DNA of 64,000 nucleotides, from contig JAZLAU010000001.1 of NCBI GenBank assembly GCA_045613305.1, positions 1-64,000 on the forward strand. Reading direction: 5' to 3'. The DNA is from SFTJ01 sp045613305. Lineage in GTDB: Bacteria; Bacteroidota; Bacteroidia; Bacteroidales; Muribaculaceae. Below the pieces are notes generated by a model, which saw only the letters and a list, made by a program, of their open reading frames with translations, was not told where the DNA came from and searched no databases. Made by a program: the position numbers and the translations under genes. Below are positions 53,593 to 62,034 of this stretch, piece by piece; position 1 is the stretch's first letter, and the number at the start of each line of letters is the position of its first letter.

Positions 53593-54366
53593 CTATTTTA
53601 AATTATCTCTTACTCCGTTAAGGAAATCTTTCATTTTTGCACTGTCGCGATTTTCAATAATGCCTTGCAAAACTGTGAGTTTTTCTTTGATTTTGTCAAG
53701 TTGTTCGTTTGTTCGCGGGTTGAACAAAATCTCTTGAAGAAGGAAGTCGTCTTCCGACATCAATCCGTGAGCAATTGCCATGTGTCGCTTGAATGTGGTG
53801 CCGGGCGCATCTTGATGTTTCATAACTCCTGCAAACACTAAAGTGCTTGCAAAAGGTATTGAAAGCGAAAAGGCAATGGTTTCGTCATGTTCTTCGAAAG
53901 TGTATTCAAAAATGTTAAGGTGTAACTGGTTGTAAAGATCCTTAAAGAACACCTTTCCAAGATGGTCGCTTTCTGAAATTATTATGGCATTTTCGTTTGA
54001 GAGATTGCTCAAGGATGCAAATGTGGGTCCAAACATTGGGTGTGTGCTAACAAACGGACGCCCGCAGTTGGCATAGAATTCAGGCAATCCGTTTTTTACT
54101 GAAGCAATGTCGGAGATGATGCATTTTTCGGGCAGATAAGGCATTACGCTGTTGAATGCATCGATGGTGTATTTCACCGTAACGGCATTGATTAGTATGT
54201 CGGGTTGGAAATCCTGAATTTCTTCGTAGGTGGTAAAACGAAGCGCATTGAAAGTGAAACGCAACTTTTGTAAGTCGGTGTCGAAAATTGCCACTTCGTG
54301 CTTAAAACTTAGAACGTCGCAAAAGAACGATCCCATTTTGCCTGCGCCTAAAATGAGTATTTTCAT
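53593..54366 (-). CDS. Prephenate dehydrogenase-like protein
   Basis: A 257-residue NAD(P)-binding protein beginning MKILILGAGKMGSFFCDVL. The frame is open further upstream to 54471, but the Rossmann glycine motif directly follows the ATG at 54366, and the longer version would run into the neighbouring gene. The TyrA motif STHPMFGPT is present. It oxidises prephenate to 4-hydroxyphenylpyruvate in tyrosine synthesis. It is the last gene of the operon. Confidence 0.88.
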   Translation of the reverse strand: MKILILGAGKMGSFFCDVLSFKHEVAIFDTDLQKLRFTFNALRFTTYEEIQDFQPDILINAVTVKYTIDAFNSVMPYLPEKCIISDIASVKNGLPEFYANCGRPFVSTHPMFGPTFASLSNLSNENAIIISESDHLGKVFFKDLYNQLHLNIFEYTFEEHDETIAFSLSIPFASTLVFAGVMKHQDAPGTTFKRHMAIAHGLMSEDDFLLQEILFNPRTNEQLDKIKEKLTVLQGIIENRDSAKMKDFLNGVRDNLK

Positions 54367-54406
54367 TTGAGTAATGCCTTTTTTGTAAGAATTAAAATAA
54401 ATTATA

Positions 54407-55486
54407 TTATTTTGCTCTATTGTTAAGAACTTCAATTTGCTGTCTGACCGACTCGCCGTGGATAGCCTCAAGCACTTCTTTCATGAAATCGGCGCTCATG
54501 CCCATTTCTACGGCATTTTTAATTCGGTTTTTGAGGATATCGTCGTAGCGTGCAGCCTGTACAACTGGCATGCTATGTTCTTTTTTGTATTGGCCGATTT
54601 CGCGAGAAATTCTCATTCGTTTGTTGAGTATTTCAAGCAGGTCGTTGTCGATTTGGTCAATTTGTTGACGCAAAAGTGTGAGGTTCTCTGTGGTTTGAGT
54701 TGTTTCGCGAATTACCAAAGTGTTAAGTATGTAGTTAAGAACGTCGGGGGTTACTTGTTGGCTCTTGTCGCTCCAAGCGCAGTCGGGGTCGCAGTGTGAT
54801 TCCACAATTAATCCGTCGAATCCCATGTCCATGGCTTGTTGAGAAATTGGGGCAACGAGTTCACGCTTGCCGCCAATGTGAGAAGGGTCGCAGAAAATTT
54901 GAAGTTGAGGAATTCTGCGTCGAAGTTCAATAGGGATATGCCATTGAGGCAGATTGCGGTAAAGGTGTTTGCCATAGGTGCTGAAGCCTCGGTGTATAGC
55001 GCCAAGGTTTCGTACGCCAGCGTTATAAATACGTTGTAGGGCACCAATCCACAGTTCTATGTCGGGATTGACAGGGTTTTTCACTAAAACATTTACGTTA
55101 GGGCTGTCTTTGAGCGCGTCGGCAATTTCTTGCATGGCAAATGGGTTTGCCGAAGTGCGTGCGCCAATCCATAGGACATCGATTCCGGCTTTTAGAGCGG
55201 CTTCCACGTGGGCTTTGGTGGCAACTTCGGTAGCGGTAGCCATGCCCGTTTCAGTTTTAACACGTTTAAGCCATTCAAGGCCTTCTTCTCCAACGCCTTC
55301 AAAGCCGCCGGGTTTAGTGCGAGGTTTCCAGATGCCAGCACGATATATTTTTATTCCGTTATCGGCAAGCGATTTTGCTGTAGACATTACTTGTTCTTCA
55401 GATTCGGCGCTGCACGGACCTGCTATAACTAAAGGTTTTCTGTTGTCAATACCTTCTATTTTGATTGGTTTTAAATCTTCCATCAT
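54407..55486 (-). CDS. DAHP synthase-chorismate mutase fusion
   Basis: A 359-residue bifunctional protein. Residues 1 to about 255 are a class I-beta DAHP synthase (VIAGPCSAESEEQV, GIWKPRTKPG, CDPSHIGGKR, VESHCDPDCAWSD). The C-terminal 90 residues form an AroQ chorismate mutase (LTLLRQQIDQIDNDLLEIL NKRM region). It supplies the first step of the shikimate route and the chorismate branch to prephenate. An ATG one codon downstream is an alternative start. Confidence 0.95.
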   Translation of the reverse strand: MMEDLKPIKIEGIDNRKPLVIAGPCSAESEEQVMSTAKSLADNGIKIYRAGIWKPRTKPGGFEGVGEEGLEWLKRVKTETGMATATEVATKAHVEAALKAGIDVLWIGARTSANPFAMQEIADALKDSPNVNVLVKNPVNPDIELWIGALQRIYNAGVRNLGAIHRGFSTYGKHLYRNLPQWHIPIELRRRIPQLQIFCDPSHIGGKRELVAPISQQAMDMGFDGLIVESHCDPDCAWSDKSQQVTPDVLNYILNTLVIRETTQTTENLTLLRQQIDQIDNDLLEILNKRMRISREIGQYKKEHSMPVVQAARYDDILKNRIKNAVEMGMSADFMKEVLEAIHGESVRQQIEVLNNRAK

Positions 55487-55509
55487 GTTTTCAATTTATG
55501 TGAAGTTTG

Positions 55510-56691
55510 TTATTTATTCAAAAGTTTTTTAATTCTGCATAACGCTTCGTGCATTTTTTCTTCGGTGGCGCAAAGCGAAATTCGTATGTAACGGTTGCCG
55601 TTTGAACCGAATATGAATCCCGGAGTTAGGAAAACGTTGGCTTCATAAAGTATTTTGTCGGCCAGTTGTTCAGAACTTTCGTAATTGTCGGGGATTCTGC
55701 CCCAAAGGAATAGTCCTCGCTGTTGAGGGTCGAAGTGGCAACCAATAGTTTCCATAATTTTTTCGGCTATTGTTCTGCGCGATTTGTAGGTGTTGTTGAC
55801 TTCGTCGTACCAACTTTGGTTGCATTCAAGAGCCTTTGCAGCGGCCAGCATCATTGGCTTGAATTGCCCTGAGTCGATGTTTGATTTTACTTTCAGAATC
55901 CATTCGATGAATTGCTGATTAGAAGCAATCATGCCCATGCGCCATCCTGCCATGTTGTGCGATTTTGAAAGCGAATTCATTTCGATTGCAATGTCTTTTG
56001 CACCAGCGATGCTCAATATGCTCAACGGATTATCGTTGAGTATGAAACTATAGGGGTTGTCGTTGACAATCACTATGTTATGTTTCTTTCCGAAATCAAT
56101 GAGTTTAGCGAAAAGTTCCACCGAAGCGCATTTGCCAGTTGGCATATGAGGGTAGTTTACCCACATTAATTTTACTTTTTCTAAAGGCAGGTGTTCCAGA
56201 GCGTCGAAGTCGGGTTCCCAATTGCGTTCTTCCACCAAACCATAGGTGAAGATTTCGGCTTCGGCCAAACGGCTAACCGATGTGTAAGTTGGGTATCCAG
56301 GGTTAGGAACCAACACTCCGTCGCCAGGATTGACAAATGCCAAAGTGGTGTGAAGAATACCTTCCTTCGACCCGATTAGAGGTTGCACTTCAGTATCGGG
56401 GTTGAGAGTCACATTGTAGTGTTTTGAATACCATTGGGCGTATGCTTTACGAAGAGCCGGCAGCCCAACGTAAGGCTGGTAACTGTGAGCGTCGCTTTTA
56501 GCGGCTTCGTCGCAAAGTGTTTGCACCACAGATTGATGCGGTGGCCTGTCGGGACCGCCAATGCCAAGCGAAATTATGTTGCGACCTTCGGCATTAAGTT
56601 TTGCAACTTCCTTCAGTTTTTTTGAAAAGTAGTATTCTTTAACTGAAGCTACACGGTTTGCCGGGCTTATGTTAATCGTTGTATTCTTCAT
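55510..56691 (-). CDS. PLP-dependent aminotransferase of aromatic amino acid synthesis
   Basis: A 393-residue fold-type I aminotransferase. I use the ATG at 56691, three codons inside the open frame that begins with TTG. The PLP lysine is in EMNSLSKSHNMAGWRMG, and the Asn/Asp/Tyr ligands are in VNYPHMPTGK and IVNDNPYS. It lies between pheA and the DAHP synthase gene, so it most likely transaminates phenylpyruvate and hydroxyphenylpyruvate. Its first 20 bases overlap the end of pheA. Confidence 0.9.
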   Translation of the reverse strand: MKNTTINISPANRVASVKEYYFSKKLKEVAKLNAEGRNIISLGIGGPDRPPHQSVVQTLCDEAAKSDAHSYQPYVGLPALRKAYAQWYSKHYNVTLNPDTEVQPLIGSKEGILHTTLAFVNPGDGVLVPNPGYPTYTSVSRLAEAEIFTYGLVEERNWEPDFDALEHLPLEKVKLMWVNYPHMPTGKCASVELFAKLIDFGKKHNIVIVNDNPYSFILNDNPLSILSIAGAKDIAIEMNSLSKSHNMAGWRMGMIASNQQFIEWILKVKSNIDSGQFKPMMLAAAKALECNQSWYDEVNNTYKSRRTIAEKIMETIGCHFDPQQRGLFLWGRIPDNYESSEQLADKILYEANVFLTPGFIFGSNGNRYIRISLCATEEKMHEALCRIKKLLNK

Positions 56692-57508
56692 ATTCACCAA
56701 GTATTTTAAAATCGTTGATTAGTGGTCTTACGGCATCAATAGATTGACGATATCGTTGGTAATTGTTGAATGTCAGATTGATGTAGAAACGATATTCCCA
56801 TTCGTGCCCAACAATAGGCAATGATTGAATTTTTGTCAGATTTAGGTCGTAGAATGAAAATATGGTAAGCACTTTTGAAAGGCTGCCGTGCTCGTGAGGT
56901 AGCGTAAAAGCCAAAGATGCTTTGTTGATGCATTTGCCTTCTTTAAGTTGCTCGGCATACATAGGGTTTGCCAAAATCAAGAAACGAGTGAAATTGCGTT
57001 TATTAGTCTGGATGTCTTCGGCAAGAACTTCCAATCCGTATAATTGAGCGGCGTAAGTGCCACAAATGGCGGCGTGATTTAGAAGTTTGGCTTCAGCAAT
57101 GTCTTTAGCACAACCGGCAGTGTCATAACCTTCCACCATTTTCATCTTGGGGTGGTTTTGCAGAAATTGGTCGCATTGCATCAAGGCAATAGGATGCGAC
57201 GTTACTTCTGTTATGTCGTCGATTGATTGTCCGGGAAGGGCAACTAATGATTGTGAAATGTATTTTTTGTATTCGCCAATGATAGTGAGGTCGCTTTGTC
57301 GCAATAGTTCGTGGTTTTGTAGTAGGCTGCCGGCAATGGTGTTTTCGATTGCCAAAGTGCCGATTAGTGTAGGGTCGCTTTGCAGAACTTGAAACATTTC
57401 TTGGAAAGTGTCGCAAGGAATAGTTTCAATTTGTTCGTCTTTAAAATATTCGTGGGCTGTTGCGTCGTGAAAACAACCTGCTACACCCTGAATTGTGACT
57501 CGTTTCAT
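56672..57508 (-). CDS. pheA: Prephenate dehydratase
   Basis: A 278-residue protein with a periplasmic-binding-like dehydratase domain (VAGCFHDATAHEYF, AIENTIAGSL, KRNFTRFLIL) and a C-terminal ACT domain (about 195-275, SLAFTLPHEHGSLSKVL). The dehydratase turns prephenate into phenylpyruvate, and the ACT domain normally gives phenylalanine feedback. It heads the Phe/Tyr operon, directly behind the leader-peptide attenuator, and overlaps the aminotransferase gene by 20 bases. Confidence 0.95.
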   Translation of the reverse strand: MKRVTIQGVAGCFHDATAHEYFKDEQIETIPCDTFQEMFQVLQSDPTLIGTLAIENTIAGSLLQNHELLRQSDLTIIGEYKKYISQSLVALPGQSIDDITEVTSHPIALMQCDQFLQNHPKMKMVEGYDTAGCAKDIAEAKLLNHAAICGTYAAQLYGLEVLAEDIQTNKRNFTRFLILANPMYAEQLKEGKCINKASLAFTLPHEHGSLSKVLTIFSFYDLNLTKIQSLPIVGHEWEYRFYINLTFNNYQRYRQSIDAVRPLINDFKILGEYEEYND

Positions 57509-57538
57509 TGTAAAAGTTAGATTTAATGTAAAATAAAA

Positions 57539-57662
57539 AATCCCGTCACTTTGTGGCGGGATTATATTATGTTAATCATTATTTATCAAAAAAATATATG
57601 CATATAAATTCCCGCCTTTATTTTGTGATAAAATAAAAGAAATAAAAAAAGTTATATGCATA
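57539..57662 (-). promoter_or_regulatory. Phe/Tyr operon attenuator (1:2, 2:3 and 3:4 stems)
   Basis: On the minus strand, segment 1 (57662-57652, TATGCATATAA) pairs perfectly over 11 bp with segment 2 (57607-57597). The GC part of segment 2 (57616-57610, GGCGGGA) pairs with segment 3 (57561-57555, TCCCGCC), extended by an A/T stretch with a small bulge. Segment 3 alternatively pairs with segment 4 (57563-57553 with 57549-57539, 11 bp with one G-U pair). That forms an intrinsic terminator with six U at 57540-57535, ending 27 bases before pheA. The pairings are mutually exclusive in the classic attenuation manner. Confidence 0.87.
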
Positions 57663-57674
57663 AAATCGTTTCAT
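57618..57674 (-). CDS. Phe/Tyr leader peptide of the pheA operon
   Basis: An 18-codon frame encodes MKRFYAYNFFYFFYFITK and stops at TAA. Six Phe and four Tyr make up 10 of 18 residues, with the densest run at residues 9-15. It starts about 23 bases after the predicted transcription start. Segment 1 of the attenuator covers codons 5-8 and the stop codon abuts segment 2. A ribosome stalled on Phe or Tyr codons would cover segment 1 and free segment 2 to form the antiterminator. A ribosome that finishes would cover segment 2 and allow termination. Confidence 0.87.
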   Translation of the reverse strand: MKRFYAYNFFYFFYFITK

Positions 57675-57703
57675 TCGAATCTTGTTTTTCTGATTGTTGG
57701 TTA

Positions 57704-57734
57704 CAAATTTAATTATAAAAATTGATTATGCAAA
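57704..57734 (-). promoter_or_regulatory. Promoter of the Phe/Tyr operon
   Basis: Minus-strand TTTG (57734-57731), 19 bases, then TAAATTTG (57711-57704), giving a start near 57697. The remaining gene-free stretch to 57948 shows nothing further. Confidence 0.82.
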
Positions 57735-57948
57735 TAATTTTGTAAATAATTTATGAAAAAATCTTTCAAATTGATAGTGTCTGTGTTGGCTGCATGAATG
57801 ATGAGAATAAAGATAAAAGATTGAGAATATTATGTAAGTTGGTGAAAATTAGAGGACGTGAATTTGGATAGGGCGTGTGAAAAACAGAATAAATAACTAA
57901 GATGAGGACAAAAACGAGAAAGTGGTTAAAAATAAAGGTAAAAATGCT

Positions 57949-57956
57949 TATCTTTG
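57949..57956 (+). promoter_or_regulatory. -7 box of the HU gene
   Basis: TATCTTTG, about 23 bases before the HU ATG. The -33 element is weak. Confidence 0.6.
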
Positions 57957-57978
57957 TAAAAAATTCAATGTAAAGCAC

Positions 57979-58251
57979 ATGGATAATAAGGAATTGATTG
58001 AAAAGGTAGCAGAGAAAGTTGGCCGTAGCAAAGACGATGTTAAGAAATTGATGGATGGCTTGATAATAGTATTGCAAGACCGACTTGTTGAACTTGATAG
58101 CGTAGCAATACCTGGATTTGGCACATTTGAGGCTAAGAAAAAAGAGGAGCGCATAGTGAACAATCCAAGTAATGGTAAGCGTATGCTCGTGCCTCCCAGG
58201 GTGGCGGTCAATTTCAAAGTTAGTAATGTGCTAAAAGGAAAACTCAAATAA
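57979..58251 (+). CDS. HU-family DNA-binding protein
   Basis: A 90-residue protein beginning MDNKELIEKVAEKVGRSKDDV, with GFGTFEAKKKEER and a C-terminal FKVSNVLKGKLK. The frame is open 19 codons upstream, but the ATG at 57979 lies at the family N-terminus and downstream of the -7 box. HU proteins bend DNA and compact the nucleoid. It lies 14 bases before the HU-LysM gene, so the two are probably made together. Confidence 0.93.
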   Translation: MDNKELIEKVAEKVGRSKDDVKKLMDGLIIVLQDRLVELDSVAIPGFGTFEAKKKEERIVNNPSNGKRMLVPPRVAVNFKVSNVLKGKLK

Positions 58252-58265
58252 AAAATTACGATTCG

Positions 58266-59906
58266 ATGAATAAGAAACTAACATTTCCGGAATTGGCGGG
58301 GTTGCTATCGGTTGCGACAAATACATCGAAGCGTATGAGCGAGTTGTTTTTGCGTGAATTGTTTTCGGTAATAGCCCAGTCGCTAATAGATGGTGAAAGC
58401 GTAAAGATTAAGAACCTTGGAGTTTTTAAGATAGGTGAGGTGAGTGCTCGCCGTAGTATTGACGTGAACACGGGCAAGGCAATTGAAATTCCTGGACATA
58501 AGAAGATTACCTTTACACCCGATAAGAATTTGGCCGAAACAGTTAATGCATCGTTCTCAAGTTTTGAGGCTGTGATACTTGATGATGAGGTTACGGTTGA
58601 AATGTTTGATGAAATTGACAAAGTGTCAGTTCAGAGTGTCTCGCTTGCAGAAGCAGATGTGCAATATGAGGAAGCGAGAACGGAAATTGTGGCCGACAGC
58701 GAAGATGCCGAGGTGCCTTCGATTGTAAAGGACGCTATTGCTGACATTGCTAAAGAACTTGCGGCTGTAAACGATGCGGAATCCTTAGAAATGCAAGACG
58801 AAGCCGAACTTGTGTTGCCTGATGCTTTAAGCGTGGCTGCACAGACTGATTATATGAGTCAGTTTGTGGCAAACGAAAATAATGCGGGTGATGCGAGTTT
58901 GTCGCAAAATGAAACTAATGAATCAGATTCTACAGAATATAGCGCTTCAGAAAGGAGTGAAGAGCATGTTTTGTCGGATGCACTTGCGCAGGATGAAAAA
59001 ACCGCAGAGGCGGAAATACAAGGTGAGACTGATTGCGTAGAAACGGAGGTGACTATACCGGTAGCAGAAGTTGCATCGGAAACAGAAGTTGTCCCAGAAG
59101 TAGAAGTTGAAGGAGTTGCTTCAGAAGCAGAGCAGAGCGAACTAAATGGAGAGATACAGGCTATCGAAGAACCATCATTGAGTAGCGCAGTAGTCGAGTC
59201 TAATGGTGAACAAGAGTCGGCAGATTCACAAGAGCATAATGTTGGTGCAGTTGAGCAGACTGAAAAAAAAGAAGCCAGCGCAACTGAAGGTTTGAACGAC
59301 TCTGAAGGCAAAAAGGTTGATGATGGAGAAGTGGAAACGGAATCCGTAGCTTATCGAAAGTTGTCGATGGACGAGCAAAGAAAAGAACTGAATGAACGCT
59401 ATAATAGAGTTAGAAATAGAGAACGTAACGAGGAAAATGATTCGTGGTATAGTCGAAACAAACTAGGCGTTGGCTTTGGCTTAGGAGTGATATTTGGTGC
59501 GTTGCTAATATTCATTGGAATGTGGTGCGTGAATAATACGAATGTCATTGAATATTTTGATTCGAAGGAAATTGTGGAACATGTTGATAGCGCACTGGTT
59601 ATAGAGGCTGAGTTGGTTGCCGATAGTGTAATTCCCGATGAGCCAGAAGAACCTGCTAAAGTAATAACCGACACTGTGCGCACTGATTATTATTTGGCGC
59701 GAATGGCCGACAAATATTATGGCGATGCACACTATTGGGTGTACATTTATGAAGAAAATAAAAGCATCATAAAAAATCCAAATAAAGTCACTCCGGGCAC
59801 AGTGGTTGTGATACCTCCAGCTGAGAAGTACGGAATTGATAAAAATGATGCCAAAAGTTTGGAGGAAGCCGAGCGAAAAGCCAAAGAAGTGCTGTCAGCA
59901 TATTAA
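58266..59906 (+). CDS. Membrane HU-LysM protein, predicted DNA-to-cell-wall tether
   Basis: A 546-residue protein with an unusual order of parts. Residues 1-95 are an HU/IHF-like DNA-binding domain (FPELAGLLSVATNTSKRMSE, SVKIKNLGVFKIGEVSARRS). Residues 100-355 form a very acidic, probably disordered linker. A basic stretch at 364-399 precedes one membrane helix at about 401-422. Residues 474-518 resemble a LysM domain (YYLARMADKYYGD, NPNKVTPGTVVVIPP). The basic flank puts the HU end in the cytoplasm and the LysM end in the periplasm. The protein could therefore link chromosome and peptidoglycan. DNA binding and LysM function are inferred. Confidence 0.82.
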   Translation: MNKKLTFPELAGLLSVATNTSKRMSELFLRELFSVIAQSLIDGESVKIKNLGVFKIGEVSARRSIDVNTGKAIEIPGHKKITFTPDKNLAETVNASFSSFEAVILDDEVTVEMFDEIDKVSVQSVSLAEADVQYEEARTEIVADSEDAEVPSIVKDAIADIAKELAAVNDAESLEMQDEAELVLPDALSVAAQTDYMSQFVANENNAGDASLSQNETNESDSTEYSASERSEEHVLSDALAQDEKTAEAEIQGETDCVETEVTIPVAEVASETEVVPEVEVEGVASEAEQSELNGEIQAIEEPSLSSAVVESNGEQESADSQEHNVGAVEQTEKKEASATEGLNDSEGKKVDDGEVETESVAYRKLSMDEQRKELNERYNRVRNRERNEENDSWYSRNKLGVGFGLGVIFGALLIFIGMWCVNNTNVIEYFDSKEIVEHVDSALVIEAELVADSVIPDEPEEPAKVITDTVRTDYYLARMADKYYGDAHYWVYIYEENKSIIKNPNKVTPGTVVVIPPAEKYGIDKNDAKSLEEAERKAKEVLSAY

Positions 59907-59922
59907 AAGAAAGCATACTAAA

Positions 59923-59967
59923 ATTGAGCCTCATGAGAGAAAATCTTAAATGAGGCTTAATTTTTTT
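59923..59967 (+). terminator. Terminator of the HU/HU-LysM operon
   Basis: ATTGAGCCTCAT 59923-59934 pairs with ATGAGGCTTAAT 59950-59961 (one G-U pair), followed by seven T. Confidence 0.85.
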
Positions 59968-60032
59968 AACATTTGTAACTTAATATATTATAAATTAACG
60001 GTTTTTTGCTATATCATTATTATTAAAAATAA

Positions 60033-60040
60033 TAATTTTG
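60033..60040 (+). promoter_or_regulatory. Probable -7 box of the moxR-bat operon
   Basis: TAATTTTG, 53 bases ahead of moxR. A TTTG lies 24 bases upstream, slightly farther than usual. Confidence 0.5.
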
Positions 60041-60093
60041 TATCGCGAAATTTGAAATAAAGAATAGAAATTAAAAAATTAAAATCAAAAATA

Positions 60094-61089
60094 ATGAGTG
60101 AATCAGTTAATATTAGAGAATTAAATGATTTAATCGCAAGCAAAAGCGGTTTTGTTAGTCTAATAACCAGAGGAATGGATCAAACAATTGTGGGTCAAAA
60201 GCACTTGGTTGATTCGTTGTTGATAGCTTTGTTGGCCAATGGCCACGTTTTGTTGGAAGGTGTTCCGGGTTTGGCAAAGACATTGGCCATAAAGACCTTG
60301 TCGTCGTTGATAGATGCAAAGTTCAGCCGTATTCAGTTCACCCCCGACTTGTTGCCAGCCGACGTTATCGGTACAATGGTTTACAGTGTTAAGAACGAAA
60401 AGTTTGAAGTTAAGAAGGGGCCTATCTTTGCAAACTTTATTCTTGCCGATGAAATTAACCGTGCTCCGGCTAAGGTTCAAAGTGCATTGCTTGAAGCCAT
60501 GCAAGAACGCCAAGTTACAATTGGCGATGTTACATTCCCTCTTGATAATCCATTCTTGGTGTTGGCCACACAAAACCCAATCGAACAAGAAGGTACTTAT
60601 CCGTTGCCAGAAGCACAGGTTGACCGTTTCTTGATGAAGGTTATTATTGGCTATCCAACTCGTGAAGAAGAAAAGCAAATTGTGCGTCAAAACATAGCAG
60701 CAATTAAGCACAATGTTGAAGCATTGGTGAAGCCAGAAGAAATACTTGAAATTAGAAAGATTGTAGAAAAAATCTACATCGACGAAAAGATTGAAAAGTA
60801 TATAGTTGACATCGTGTTTGCAACACGTTTCCCATCAGATTATGGCTTGAACGATTTGACCAGCATCATCTCGTTTGGAGCATCGCCACGTGCGTCAATC
60901 AGCATGGCAATAGCAGCAAGAGCATATGCATTCTTGAAGGGTCGCGGATATGTGATACCAGAAGATGTTCGTGCAGTGTGCCACGATGTGTTGCGTCACC
61001 GCATCGGATTGTCGTATGAGGCTGAAGCAAATAATATAAGTGCCGACGAGGTAATTAGCGAAATCTTAGACAAGATTGCAGTTCCATAA
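60094..61089 (+). CDS. MoxR family AAA+ ATPase
   Basis: A 331-residue AAA+ ATPase. Walker A is GVPGLAKT near residue 55, Walker B is ILADEINR, and the sensor region is VLATQNPIEQEGTYPLPEAQVDRF. MoxR ATPases act as chaperones with partner VWA-domain proteins. It opens the Bat (aerotolerance) gene order, followed by DUF58, a BatD-like gene and batA. Confidence 0.95.
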   Translation: MSESVNIRELNDLIASKSGFVSLITRGMDQTIVGQKHLVDSLLIALLANGHVLLEGVPGLAKTLAIKTLSSLIDAKFSRIQFTPDLLPADVIGTMVYSVKNEKFEVKKGPIFANFILADEINRAPAKVQSALLEAMQERQVTIGDVTFPLDNPFLVLATQNPIEQEGTYPLPEAQVDRFLMKVIIGYPTREEEKQIVRQNIAAIKHNVEALVKPEEILEIRKIVEKIYIDEKIEKYIVDIVFATRFPSDYGLNDLTSIISFGASPRASISMAIAARAYAFLKGRGYVIPEDVRAVCHDVLRHRIGLSYEAEANNISADEVISEILDKIAVP

Positions 61090-61155
61090 TATTGTGGTGC
61101 TTTTGGTTTGTGAGAAAGAGTTTCTCATTAAAAGAGTTAACGCATAAATTAAATT

Positions 61156-62034
61156 ATGGATTCAAATGAACTACTGAAGAAGGTCCGGAAAATAGAGATA
61201 AAGACCAAAGGACTTTCTCAAAACATATTTGCAGGCGAATACCATTCGGCATTTAAGGGCAGGGGTATGACCTTTTCGGAGGTTCGTGAATATCAATATG
61301 GAGATGATATTCGCGATATCGATTGGAATGTCACTGCTCGTCATAACCGTCCATACGTGAAAGTGTTTGAAGAAGAACGCGAGTTGACGGTGATGCTTAT
61401 GGTGGACGTATCGGGCAGTAAAGATTATGGAGCAATCGGCATGATTAAGCGAGAGTTGATGGCAGAGTTGTCGGCAACAATCGCATTCTCGGCGATTCAA
61501 AATAACGATAAGGTGGGTGTGATTTTCTTTTCAGATAAGATTGAAAAATTCATACCTCCAAAGAAGGGCCGAAAGCACATATTGCTTGTTATACGAGAGT
61601 TGCTTGACTTTACGCCAGAAAATAGAGGCACCGACATCAATATGGCAATGGAATTCCTGACCAGCGCAATAAAGAAACGCTGCACTACATTTGTCATATC
61701 GGACTTTATCGATGATAATCACGACTATTATAAGTCGATGTCGATAGCCAATAATAAGCACGATGTGATAGCATTGCAGGTTTATGACAAACGTGAAGCA
61801 GAATTGCCAAATGTTGGGTTGATGAGAATACTCGACTCAGAAACAGGTGAGGAGCGATGGATTAATACAAGTTCAAAAAAGACACGCCAAGCATATCAGA
61901 AATGGTGGTTTAATCGTCAGCAACGAATGAACCTTACGGCGCAACGCTGCAAGGTGGATTTGGTTAGTTTGGCAACCGACGAAGACTATGTTAAGGCACT
62001 AATGTCTTTGTTTAAAAAAAGAGGCGTTAGATGA
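61156..62034 (+). CDS. DUF58 domain protein
   Basis: A 292-residue soluble protein with the DUF58 signature FKGRGMTFSEVREYQYGDDIRDIDWNVTARH near residue 34 and a VWA-like core with the metal-site sequence VDVSGSK. It is the usual partner of MoxR ATPases. Its last four bases overlap the next gene. Confidence 0.93.
   Translation: MDSNELLKKVRKIEIKTKGLSQNIFAGEYHSAFKGRGMTFSEVREYQYGDDIRDIDWNVTARHNRPYVKVFEEERELTVMLMVDVSGSKDYGAIGMIKRELMAELSATIAFSAIQNNDKVGVIFFSDKIEKFIPPKKGRKHILLVIRELLDFTPENRGTDINMAMEFLTSAIKKRCTTFVISDFIDDNHDYYKSMSIANNKHDVIALQVYDKREAELPNVGLMRILDSETGEERWINTSSKKTRQAYQKWWFNRQQRMNLTAQRCKVDLVSLATDEDYVKALMSLFKKRGVR

Noticed and set aside
54367..54471. 35-residue N-terminal extension of the prephenate dehydrogenase frame
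   Set aside because: The glycine-rich nucleotide motif directly follows the ATG at 54366, and the extension would overlap the DAHP synthase-chorismate mutase gene.
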